Shown one piece after another: positions 33,900-42,087 of a stretch of 64,000 nt of DNA (positions within the stretch are counted from its first letter, which is position 1; each line of letters opens with the position of its first letter). The translations under genes were made by a program, and so were the position numbers. The DNA lies in assembly GCA_023259675.1 (NCBI GenBank), contig JALRGT010000003.1, forward strand, positions 1 through 64,000, read 5' to 3'. The notes below the pieces were generated by a model, which worked only from the letters and a program-made list of their open reading frames with translations, did not search any database and was not told the origin of the DNA. Source of the stretch: Flavobacterium sp. Its GTDB lineage: Bacteria > Bacteroidota > Bacteroidia > Flavobacteriales > Flavobacteriaceae.

Positions 33900-35432
33900 A
33901 TGAAAAAATATATTTATTTAGCCGCAAATATTTTTATGCTATTTGCCCTTGCATCCTGTGAGGATAAATTGGATCAAGCGCCTATATCTCAACTGACTTC
34001 GGATAACTTTTATGCTACCCAGAATGATTTTATCCAAGCAAGAAACGCAACCTATTCCTATGCTTTTCACGGTGCGGGCACTTATGGATATGCCAACAGA
34101 GTACTGAATTTAAGCGAAACAAGATCTGATAATTTATATGCTACCACTCAAGCGTCAAGAGACTGGGAAGGCATCAATAATTTTGCTACCTCGATTGCTT
34201 CAAATTCTCTCATTAAAGAAGCTTATGTAAGTAATTATAACGCCATTGCGAAAGCAAATGAATTACTGGAAAAATTAGAATCAAAAGGAGATGTAATCAT
34301 AAATACTACCGAGAGAAATAATATGGTAGCTGAAGCACGTTTTCTTAGAGCATTCTGTTATTTTGATTTGATCAGATGGTTTGGTAGAGTACCTTTAATT
34401 GATAAAGTGACCTCTCCTCAAGAAGCTGCCAAAACAGGAAGATCTGCTGTTACAACGGTTTATGATTTAATTATTTCCGATTTGACATTAGCAATCCCAG
34501 ACCTTGCACCTTCTTATGATGATACAAATTATGGTAGGGTAACCAAATATGGTGCTAAAGGACTTTTGGCTCTAGTTTACATGACTCGTTCTAGTGTAAC
34601 CTATGGTATCGATGGTGCATCATTAGGACTTAACGAATGGGCAAAAGCTTACAAAGAGTTAAATGACATTAAAACCAGTGGATTATATGTTTTTGGAACT
34701 GATTATGCTTCTATATTTACAACTGAAGGAAATGCAAACAAAGAAAATGTTTTGACAATCCCTTACACTCAAAACACAGGGAATAATGTTGGAGGTAATT
34801 TCATGATTGAAGTTGGATACGAACCTTACTTTGCTTCGTTAGGATTGTCTCAACAAGGATCTTTGGAAGCCAGACCCATTTCAACAGAATTTTTAAGTTC
34901 ATTCGACTCAAATGACAACAGAAGAATATTTGGAATTGCAGAAGATTACACCGTTGCTTCGGGTACTTATAAAGGAACATATAATCTTCCGTTATTTGTA
35001 AAATATGCAGATGCCAATAGATACGGTAACGGTCGTCAAGACTGGGGTGTAGATTTTATGGTATTGCGTTATACTGATATTTTAATGTTAATGGCGGAAT
35101 GCACACTACATGCAGGTGGTGGTACTCAAGCAGATGTAGATGCTATTGTAAATCAGGTAAGAACAAGAGCTGGAATCACGGCTAATGCTTCGAACATTAC
35201 TTTAGACCAATTATTTGCCGAAAGAAGAAAAGAATTCTTTTCTGAAGGAAACAGATGGTTTGACCTAATTAGATCAGGTAATGCCTTAACTATTATGAAT
35301 ACTTGGAAAACAGTAGAAGATGGCTCTAATAGCATTGGAACTATCGATAAAAATGCTTTACTTTATCCTTTTCCATTACAAGAAATCTTAGCAGTTCCTG
35401 GTCTTTACGACCAAAACCTAGGATACGATTAA
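33900..35432 (+). CDS. SusD/RagB-like glycan-binding lipoprotein 2
   Basis: Surface glycan-binding lipoprotein of 510 residues, partner of SusC-2. The lipobox is FALASCEDKLDQAP. Typical family segments are SQLTSDNFYATQNDFIQARNATYSY near the N-terminus, MVAEARFLRAFCYFDLIRWFGRVPLI in the middle and LFAERRKEFFSEGNRWFDLIRSG followed by LLYPFPLQEILAVPGLYDQNLGY at the end. It starts six bases after the susC-2 stop and is followed by a strong terminator. Its sequence is not close to SusD-1 beyond the family motifs, so the two pairs are not a simple tandem duplication. Confidence 0.94.
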   Translation: MKKYIYLAANIFMLFALASCEDKLDQAPISQLTSDNFYATQNDFIQARNATYSYAFHGAGTYGYANRVLNLSETRSDNLYATTQASRDWEGINNFATSIASNSLIKEAYVSNYNAIAKANELLEKLESKGDVIINTTERNNMVAEARFLRAFCYFDLIRWFGRVPLIDKVTSPQEAAKTGRSAVTTVYDLIISDLTLAIPDLAPSYDDTNYGRVTKYGAKGLLALVYMTRSSVTYGIDGASLGLNEWAKAYKELNDIKTSGLYVFGTDYASIFTTEGNANKENVLTIPYTQNTGNNVGGNFMIEVGYEPYFASLGLSQQGSLEARPISTEFLSSFDSNDNRRIFGIAEDYTVASGTYKGTYNLPLFVKYADANRYGNGRQDWGVDFMVLRYTDILMLMAECTLHAGGGTQADVDAIVNQVRTRAGITANASNITLDQLFAERRKEFFSEGNRWFDLIRSGNALTIMNTWKTVEDGSNSIGTIDKNALLYPFPLQEILAVPGLYDQNLGYD

Positions 35433-35457
35433 TCATCATTAAGTATATTTCTAACCT

Positions 35458-35492
35458 AAAGCACTGTAGTCAATTCTACAGTGCTTTTTTTA
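35458..35492 (+). terminator. Terminator of susCD-2
   Basis: The stem AAAGCACTGTAG / CTACAGTGCTTT has a six-base loop and is followed by a T run. Confidence 0.92.
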
Positions 35493-35505
35493 TACTTTAC
35501 CATTA

Positions 35506-35550
35506 CAGTATACTACAGGATAGTAATGAAACAGTAATTAAATAAATTTG
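35506..35550 (+). promoter_or_regulatory. Shared-type promoter of the sulfatase operon
   Basis: CAGT-ATACTA-CAGGA (35506-35520) is followed after exactly 22 bases by TAAATTTG (35543-35550), a full -7 match. The first half-site deviates by one base. It would drive the nine-gene operon ending at 48463. Confidence 0.77.
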
Positions 35551-35587
35551 AAAGCTAGCCAAAATACATTAAATGCGATTGATATCC

Positions 35588-36979
35588 ATGAAACAAACCA
35601 AAACTCCTTTGTCCAAAATTTCAAAAGATCTATTTTTATTCTCCTTGATGATAACTTTAGGAGCTTGTAATACGGCATTTAAGAACAAAACCACTGTTAA
35701 AGCACCTAATATCTTAGTCATCATTGCCGATGATGCAGGTTGGAATGATGTAAGCTATAATGGTTCCGAAATCCAAACCCCCAACATTGATTCTTTGGCA
35801 AGAAATGGAGAGCAACTCAATCGATTTTATACTTATCCCACCTGTTCCCCTTCCAGAGCTTCTCTCCTAACGGGAATGCCTTCGAGCAGAATTGGAATTG
35901 TGGCTCCTATCAGCGACAAAAGCAACCTCAGTTTACCGGATTCTATAACGACGCTTCCACAAGCCTTGAAGAAAAAAAATTATGAAACGGCCTTATTCGG
36001 TAAATGGCATTTGGGACTAAAGCAATCCAGTGGACCAAATGCTTTTGGTTTCGATTATTCGTATGGATTTCTTCACGGTCAAATTGATCAATACACACAC
36101 AAATACAAAAATGGAGACACCAGTTGGTATAGAAACGGAACGTTCATAACCGAAGAGGGACATACCACCGATTTAGTCACCAATGAAACGATTGAATGGC
36201 TTACCAACAAAAGAGACAAATCAAAAAATTTCTACATCCAATTGGCCTATAGTGCACCCCATTTTCCATTACAGGAAGAAGACAAATGGAAAGCGCCTTA
36301 TCAAAAAACCATTACAAACTCTTCCCGAAGAGATTTTGCAGCGGCCATGTCGCACATGGACAACAGCATCGGATTGGTTTTGGAAGCCATAAAAAAATTA
36401 CATTTAGATGAAAACACCCTTATCGTTTTCCTAAGTGATAATGGCGCTATGGAAAACTGGTTTCCGTCAACTCAATATGATGGAAAATTAGGTCCAAATC
36501 CAGTTCTGGGAAGTAATTATCCATTCCGTGACTGGAAGACATCCAATTATGAAGGAGCCATCAGAGTACCGGCAATAGTGTCTTGGAAAAACCATATAAC
36601 ATCAAAAACCAATAATAATTATATTGCCATAACCGATTTGATGCCTACTTTTCTTTCGTTAGCCAGCGCCGATATCCCAAAAGATGTCGAAGGAAAAAAT
36701 ATTTGGCCTACCCTATTGGATTCCAAAAAAACAACAACGCATGATATTTATATTAGAGGACATATTCAAGAAAGTTTAATTCGGAAACCTTGGAAAATCA
36801 TTCGCAGTCGTCATGCCGATAACAGTCCGGCGAACTACGAATTGTATAACATTGAAAAAGATCCAGAAGAAAAACAAAATGTAATTTCCGAAAATCCATC
36901 ATTCGCTGAACAATTGAAAATCGCATTAGAGAAACAATTTGCCAAAGACAATAAGGACGTAAATCTTGAACTAAAATAA
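35588..36979 (+). CDS. S1-family sulfatase, lipoprotein
   Basis: Predicted arylsulfatase-type sulfatase of family S1, about 463 residues from this start. The formylglycine signature CSPSRASLLTG (Cys at about residue 86) is the Cys-type, which needs a maturase not encoded in this window. Other hallmarks are NILVIIADDAGWNDV, FGKWHLG and FLSDNGA. A lipobox, LGAC, ends the signal sequence, so the protein is envelope-anchored. The ORF opens five codons upstream at 35573 (MRLIS); either start keeps the signal. It leads the long rightward operon. A sulfatase is not expected for land-plant RG-I, so it may reflect a sulfated pectin-like or rhamnose-rich substrate. Confidence 0.88.
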   Translation: MKQTKTPLSKISKDLFLFSLMITLGACNTAFKNKTTVKAPNILVIIADDAGWNDVSYNGSEIQTPNIDSLARNGEQLNRFYTYPTCSPSRASLLTGMPSSRIGIVAPISDKSNLSLPDSITTLPQALKKKNYETALFGKWHLGLKQSSGPNAFGFDYSYGFLHGQIDQYTHKYKNGDTSWYRNGTFITEEGHTTDLVTNETIEWLTNKRDKSKNFYIQLAYSAPHFPLQEEDKWKAPYQKTITNSSRRDFAAAMSHMDNSIGLVLEAIKKLHLDENTLIVFLSDNGAMENWFPSTQYDGKLGPNPVLGSNYPFRDWKTSNYEGAIRVPAIVSWKNHITSKTNNNYIAITDLMPTFLSLASADIPKDVEGKNIWPTLLDSKKTTTHDIYIRGHIQESLIRKPWKIIRSRHADNSPANYELYNIEKDPEEKQNVISENPSFAEQLKIALEKQFAKDNKDVNLELK

Positions 36980-36984
36980 AACCA

Positions 36985-37995
36985 ATGATTCAAACAAAAC
37001 ACCTGATCCTTTTAATCTTTTTACAATTAAATCTAGCTGCTTTTTCCCAAGAAAAAACAGCTGCCACTGTTGCAGACAAACCATTGTATCGGGACCCCAT
37101 TTTTGATGGTGCTGCCGACCCAACCCTAATTTGGAACAAAAAAGAAAAAAAATGGTTTATGTTTTATACCAATCGCAGAGCCAATATTGGAGGAAATGGC
37201 GTGAGTTGGGTTCATGGAACTCCTATTGGAATCGCCGAGTCGAAAGACGGAGCACATTGGACTTATAAAACCGATTGCAACATCAATTACACCTTGAAAG
37301 ATGTGACGTATTGGGCACCAGAAGTAATTGAACACAAAGGAAAATACCACATGTACTTGACCATTGTTCCTGGGATTTTTGAAGATTGGTACCATCCACG
37401 GTACATTGTTCATTTGACCAGTAAAAATCTTATCGACTGGAAATTCGAATCCAGATTAAATCTGGCTTCAGAACGTTGCATCGATGCTTCGGTTTTTCGT
37501 TTACCCGATGGAACCTGGCGCATGTACTACAACAACGAAAATGACGGAAAATCTATTTATTATGCCGATAGCGACGATTTATACCATTGGTCAGACAGCG
37601 GTAAAAAAGTAGTTAAAGATCGCGGCGAAGGTCCAAAAGTTTTTCGATGGAAAGATAAAAACTGGATGATTATTGATGCTTGGAAAGGCTTGGGCGTTTT
37701 TTCTTCAAATGATTTTGTAAATTGGAAACGTCAAGACAAAAACATTTTACAAGACCCTGGAACAGGAGTAGACGACAAAGTAATCGGAGGACATTGCGAT
37801 GTAATTGTTCAAGGAGACAAAGCCTATGTTTTTTACTTTACACATCCCGACAGAATACCCGAAAACAAAGGGCTTGACAATCTTGAAACAAGGAGAAGTT
37901 CTATTCAAGTAGCCGAATTAGAATATGTTAACGGTGCCATTGTATGCAACCGTGACCAACCTGTAACGATTAACCTTAAACCAACCAAAAAATAA
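36985..37995 (+). CDS. GH43-like five-bladed propeller glycosidase
   Basis: Exported glycosidase of 336 residues with a signal peptide (about 1-21). The propeller carries a GH43-style acidic triad: Asp45 (GAADPTLI), Asp167 (RCIDASVF) and Glu215 (GEGPKVF). Blade motifs such as KKWFMFYTNRR, GKYHMYLTIVPG and GTWRMYYNNEN repeat through the protein. It follows the sulfatase by five bases and precedes rhaM by four, so the three are tightly coupled. The subfamily is not recognised and the substrate is open; arabinose, galactose or xylose decorations are all possible. Confidence 0.8.
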   Translation: MIQTKHLILLIFLQLNLAAFSQEKTAATVADKPLYRDPIFDGAADPTLIWNKKEKKWFMFYTNRRANIGGNGVSWVHGTPIGIAESKDGAHWTYKTDCNINYTLKDVTYWAPEVIEHKGKYHMYLTIVPGIFEDWYHPRYIVHLTSKNLIDWKFESRLNLASERCIDASVFRLPDGTWRMYYNNENDGKSIYYADSDDLYHWSDSGKKVVKDRGEGPKVFRWKDKNWMIIDAWKGLGVFSSNDFVNWKRQDKNILQDPGTGVDDKVIGGHCDVIVQGDKAYVFYFTHPDRIPENKGLDNLETRRSSIQVAELEYVNGAIVCNRDQPVTINLKPTKK

Positions 37996-37999
37996 AAAC

Positions 38000-38314
38000 A
38001 TGACACGGAACGCTTTTAAAATGAAATTAAAACCTGGTTTTGAACAGGAATATAAAAAAAGACACGATGAAATTTGGCCTGAATTGGCAAGCCTGCTTTC
38101 TGAATCAGGCATTCAGGATTACTCTATTTTTCTGGATGAAGAGACGTTAATTCTTTTTGCGGTTCAAAAAATAAGTGATGATTTTGATATGGAATTTTTA
38201 CCCAATCACCCAATTGTAAAAAAATGGTGGGCTTACATGGGTGACATTATGGATACAAATCCAGACAATTCTCCTATTTCCAAAACTTTAAAAGAAGTGT
38301 TCCATTTAGATTAA
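38000..38314 (+). CDS. rhaM: L-rhamnose mutarotase
   Basis: Small cytoplasmic enzyme of 104 residues that interconverts alpha and beta anomers of L-rhamnose, helping feed the sugar into catabolism. The conserved RHDEIWPEL segment places His22 where the catalytic histidine of E. coli RhaM lies, and the KKWWAYMGDIM motif (near 73-83) is also typical. It is the only clearly cytoplasmic sugar enzyme of the locus and directly supports rhamnose as a product. Its stop codon lies inside the 11-base direct repeat flanking foldback element B, which inserted right at the gene end without disrupting it. Confidence 0.95.
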   Translation: MTRNAFKMKLKPGFEQEYKKRHDEIWPELASLLSESGIQDYSIFLDEETLILFAVQKISDDFDMEFLPNHPIVKKWWAYMGDIMDTNPDNSPISKTLKEVFHLD

Positions 38315-38505
38315 ACCCGTTGGGTGTAATTAGTTTTTAATGATAGTTTTTCGTCAGTTCGAGTAATTTTCGATAGAAAATTGTATCGAGAACAAGAAAA
38401 TTTCATTAAAAACGATTCTCGATACATTTTTTGTTCCGCTTTACTGCACAAAAAACACTCGAATTGACGTTTTTAATAATTACACCCAACCGGGTTTAGA
38501 TTAAA
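38305..38505. repeat. Foldback element copy B with 11-bp flanking direct repeats
   Basis: The element spans 38316-38494 (179 bp), with outer arms CCCGTTGGGTGTAATTA and TAATTACACCCAACCGGG enclosing two hairpin units in inverted order. Both flanks read TTTAGATTAAA (38305-38315 and 38495-38505), an 11-base direct repeat that includes the rhaM stop codon and fits a target-site duplication. It matches the reverse complement of copy A (2480) at roughly nine of ten bases. It sits inside the operon, between rhaM and the GH2 gene. Confidence 0.88.
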
Positions 38506-38538
38506 TATATTAGTATTTTAAAAAAACAATACCCAACC

Positions 38539-40971
38539 ATGAATTCGAAAAAACTCTTACTATATTCCTTTCTAATACTATTTTCTAGCTTCATCATTAA
38601 TGCGCAAGAAAGAGTTACTATTGAATTAAATAAAGGATGGAAATTCGAAAAAGGGAAAAACGAAAAAGCATTTGAAACTAATTTCAATGATTCGAAATGG
38701 GAAAATGTAACCGTTCCGCATGACTGGGCGATTTATGGTCCTTTTGACAAAGAAATAGACAAACAAGTTACTGCCATTCTACAAAATGGAGAAAAAATAC
38801 CAACCGAGAAAACAGGACGAACCGGAGCGCTTCCTTACATTGGCGAAGCCTGGTACCGCAATCAATTTGTGGTTCCTAATTTCGATAAAAACAAAAAAGT
38901 AATACTGCTTTTTGAAGGCGCCATGAGCGAACCTAAAGTATATCTTAATGGTAAAAAAGTAGGGGAATGGAATTATGGTTACAATTATTTTTATTTTGAC
39001 ATAACAGATTTTATAACTCCCAACGGTAAAAATAACTTAGCCGTACATCTATCTAATTTAGGTTCCTCTTCACGTTGGTATCCCGGAGCAGGCTTGTACC
39101 GAAAAGTAAAATTGATAGTCAAAAACAAAGAAGGTATTGACCAATGGGGAACTTTTATAACCACGCCAATGGTCACCGCCGATTTGGCAAAAATAAATAT
39201 CAAGACAAAAGTATCGGGTGAAAATCTTCAAATTAAAACCATCATAAAAGATGCTTCCGGTAATGAAGTAGCCTCTAATGAAACAAATACCCTTTTCGGC
39301 AATGAATTCGAACAAAACATAGCCGTTAAAAATCCAAATTTATGGAGCCCTGAGTCGCCTTACCTTTACATTGCTACAACTCAAATTTATGCAGATGATA
39401 TCCTGAAAGACGAAACCACTACCCGTTTTGGAATTCGGGAAATTAAATACGAAGCCAACAAAGGATTTAGTTTGAATGGCGAAGTTCGAAAATTTAAAGG
39501 TGTTTGTTTGCACCATGATTTAGGTCCAATTGGAACCGCAATCAATAAAGCAGCTTTGCGTAGACAATTGACTATTCTTAAAAAGATGGGTTGTGATGCT
39601 ATTCGAAGCTCTCACAACATGCCTTCCTTGGAACAATTGGAATTATGTGACGAAATGGGCTTCATGTTCCTAGCGGAAAGCTTTGACGAATGGGCGAAAC
39701 CAAAAGTAAAAAATGGATACCATCGTTTCTTTGATAGCGATGCCGAAAAAGATTTGGTAAATTTGATTCATGCCACCCGAAACCATCCTTGTATCGTGAT
39801 GTGGAGTTCCGGAAATGAAGTGCCAGACCAACATGGAGCCGAAGGTGTAAAACGTGCCAAATGGTTGCAAGAAATTTTTCATCGAGAAGACCCTACCCGT
39901 CCCGTAACGGTTGGTATGGATCAGGTAAAAGCGACCATGGAATCCGGATTTGGAGCCCTATTGGATATTCCAGGTTTGAATTATCGCGTGCACTTGTATG
40001 AGGAAGCTTTTAAAAAATTTCCACAAGGATTTATTTTAGGTTCAGAAACAGCCTCCACTGTAAGTTCCCGTGGCATTTATAAATTCCCTGTAACAATAGC
40101 AAAATCAAAACAATATGATGATTTTCAATGTTCTTCTTATGATTTAGAATATTGCAGTTGGTCCAATTTACCTGATGACGATTTTGTTTTACAAGATGAT
40201 AAACCATGGGTTATTGGCGAATTTGTTTGGACAGGCTTTGATTATTTGGGAGAACCAACACCTTATGACGAAAAATGGCCGTCTCGAAGTTCTTATTTTG
40301 GGATGTGCGATTTGGCCGGAATCCCAAAAGACCGATACTATTTATACCGTAGCCGATGGAATACTACCGACAAAACATTACATATTTTACCGCATTGGAA
40401 TTGGGAAGGACGCGAAGGGCAAACCACTCCGGTTTTTGTGTATACCAATTACGAAAGTGCCGAACTTTTTGTCAACGGAAAAAGTATGGGAATCCAGAAA
40501 AAAAACAACACGACACCGCAAAACCGATACCGTTTGATGTGGATGGATGTCAAATACGAGCCCGGAACTTTAAAAGTGGTGGCTTTAGACAAAGATGGAA
40601 AATCTGTTGCCGAAGAATCTATTCGTACAGCCGGAAAACCGTACCAAATTAAACTCGAGACTGACCGCAATGATTTGGATGCCAATGGCGAAGATTTGGC
40701 CTTTGTAACCGTTTCTGTTGTCGATAAAGATGGAAATCCCTGTCCTACAGCAACCAATCAATTACAATTTAATGTTACCGGAAAAGGCACCTATCGTGCC
40801 GCCTGTAATGGTGATGCCACTTCATTAGAACAATTCCACTTACCCACCATGAAATTATTCAGCGGTAAATTAGTTGCCTTGGTGCAATCAACTTCCGAAG
40901 GGGGGAAAATCGAGTTGAAAGTAAAAGGGAAAGGATTAAAAACGGCAACCATTGCATTGCAATCTAACTGA
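38539..40971 (+). CDS. GH2 beta-galactosidase-like enzyme 1
   Basis: Exported GH2 glycosidase of 810 residues with a signal peptide (about 1-22). Domains in order: galactose-binding-like sandwich (about 28-200), immunoglobulin-like domain (about 205-305, ending TTRFGIREI), TIM barrel (about 310-600) and C-terminal sandwich domains of the DUF4982 type (about 620-805). The acid/base Glu427 is in MWSSGNEVPD, and the nucleophile Glu503 is in ILGSETAST. It could cleave beta-galactose from galactan or arabinogalactan side chains; beta-glucuronidase activity is also possible in this family. No promoter is seen before it, so it depends on read-through across element B. Confidence 0.9.
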   Translation: MNSKKLLLYSFLILFSSFIINAQERVTIELNKGWKFEKGKNEKAFETNFNDSKWENVTVPHDWAIYGPFDKEIDKQVTAILQNGEKIPTEKTGRTGALPYIGEAWYRNQFVVPNFDKNKKVILLFEGAMSEPKVYLNGKKVGEWNYGYNYFYFDITDFITPNGKNNLAVHLSNLGSSSRWYPGAGLYRKVKLIVKNKEGIDQWGTFITTPMVTADLAKINIKTKVSGENLQIKTIIKDASGNEVASNETNTLFGNEFEQNIAVKNPNLWSPESPYLYIATTQIYADDILKDETTTRFGIREIKYEANKGFSLNGEVRKFKGVCLHHDLGPIGTAINKAALRRQLTILKKMGCDAIRSSHNMPSLEQLELCDEMGFMFLAESFDEWAKPKVKNGYHRFFDSDAEKDLVNLIHATRNHPCIVMWSSGNEVPDQHGAEGVKRAKWLQEIFHREDPTRPVTVGMDQVKATMESGFGALLDIPGLNYRVHLYEEAFKKFPQGFILGSETASTVSSRGIYKFPVTIAKSKQYDDFQCSSYDLEYCSWSNLPDDDFVLQDDKPWVIGEFVWTGFDYLGEPTPYDEKWPSRSSYFGMCDLAGIPKDRYYLYRSRWNTTDKTLHILPHWNWEGREGQTTPVFVYTNYESAELFVNGKSMGIQKKNNTTPQNRYRLMWMDVKYEPGTLKVVALDKDGKSVAEESIRTAGKPYQIKLETDRNDLDANGEDLAFVTVSVVDKDGNPCPTATNQLQFNVTGKGTYRAACNGDATSLEQFHLPTMKLFSGKLVALVQSTSEGGKIELKVKGKGLKTATIALQSN

Positions 40972-40985
40972 AATTTAGACTCAAA

Positions 40986-42065
40986 ATGAAACAAAATAGA
41001 ATAGGTATTTTAGTGCTGCTACTGGTTTGTCTTGGAAATCTTTCTTGGGCACAGGACAATCGTAGTTTCAAAGTTTTTCAATTTCCTGCCAATAAAATTC
41101 CAACTATTGACGGAAACACGGATGACTGGAAAATCGTACCCGAAAATTATGCCGTGGGTATGAATGAATTATGGGAAGACAGTGGCAAGCACGCTAAAAC
41201 AGATCCTAAAAATCTGGACATCAGTGTAAAAGTCGCTTGGATAAAAGGACTTAACCGTCTCTACTTTTTATACGAAGCTTATGATGATTATTGGGATTTT
41301 TCGTTACCGGGATTGCACAATGATACTTTTGAGCTAATAGTTGATGCCGACCAATCAGGAGGACCTTTTATCGATCGTTTTCATCCGAATAAATCCCTTG
41401 TAAATACGATGGATGGGTATTTTTCTTTTCATGGCGTTCACGCACAAAACTACCATATTTTCACTCCTGCCGAAGGAAAAGATTGGACCTTGGTTTGGGG
41501 CAGTCAACCTTGGATTAAAGAATTACCGTATGCCAATGCCGCTACGCAATATCATTTTAAACCCGGCGAATCCGGTAAAATGACTTTGGAATTTTGGATT
41601 ACCCCTTTTGATTATGCCGGAAATACCCCTGATAGAGCCGTTGAATCCATTTTGGAAGAAAATAAAAATATCGGACTTTGTTGGGCGGTTATCGACTATG
41701 ATGATGTGAACAAAGAAGCGAATAATGGGTTTTGGAATTTATCCAAAGAGCACACCATGTACGGAAATTCGTCGTTTAGCCTACCTTTTAAATTAATGCC
41801 TTTGGAAGCCGAATTCAAAAAACCAATGGCAGCACAATGGATATTTGATGTCATAGACATGAACAGAAGAATGGTCTCTTTTACAGATCAATCCGAAGGA
41901 GAAATTACCTCTTGGAAATGGGACTTTGGAGACGGAACCACTTCTTCAGAACAAAATCCGATACATCAGTATAAAGAAGCTGGAAAATACATTGTATTTT
42001 TAACTATTGAAGGTCCAAAAGGCAACTCCCGAATGTCTAAAATTTGGGACGTCGCAGTAAAATAG
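40986..42065 (+). CDS. CBM9-like and PKD-domain exported protein
   Basis: A non-catalytic-looking exported protein of 359 residues with a signal peptide (about 1-22). Residues of about 25-265 resemble a CBM9/DOMON-like sugar-binding sandwich, beginning IPTIDGNTDDWKIVPENYAVG, with NDTFELIVDADQSGGPF in the middle. The last 75 residues form a PKD domain (VSFTDQSEGEITSWKWDFGDGTTSSEQNPIHQYKEAGKYIVFLTIEG). Such CBM9-PKD proteins occur in carbohydrate loci and probably bind glycan. It lies 14 bases after the GH2 gene and 22 before the DUF4861 gene, well inside the operon. No active-site signature is visible. Confidence 0.78.
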   Translation: MKQNRIGILVLLLVCLGNLSWAQDNRSFKVFQFPANKIPTIDGNTDDWKIVPENYAVGMNELWEDSGKHAKTDPKNLDISVKVAWIKGLNRLYFLYEAYDDYWDFSLPGLHNDTFELIVDADQSGGPFIDRFHPNKSLVNTMDGYFSFHGVHAQNYHIFTPAEGKDWTLVWGSQPWIKELPYANAATQYHFKPGESGKMTLEFWITPFDYAGNTPDRAVESILEENKNIGLCWAVIDYDDVNKEANNGFWNLSKEHTMYGNSSFSLPFKLMPLEAEFKKPMAAQWIFDVIDMNRRMVSFTDQSEGEITSWKWDFGDGTTSSEQNPIHQYKEAGKYIVFLTIEGPKGNSRMSKIWDVAVK

Positions 42066-42087
42066 ATACCACTAAAAAACTTAAGAT

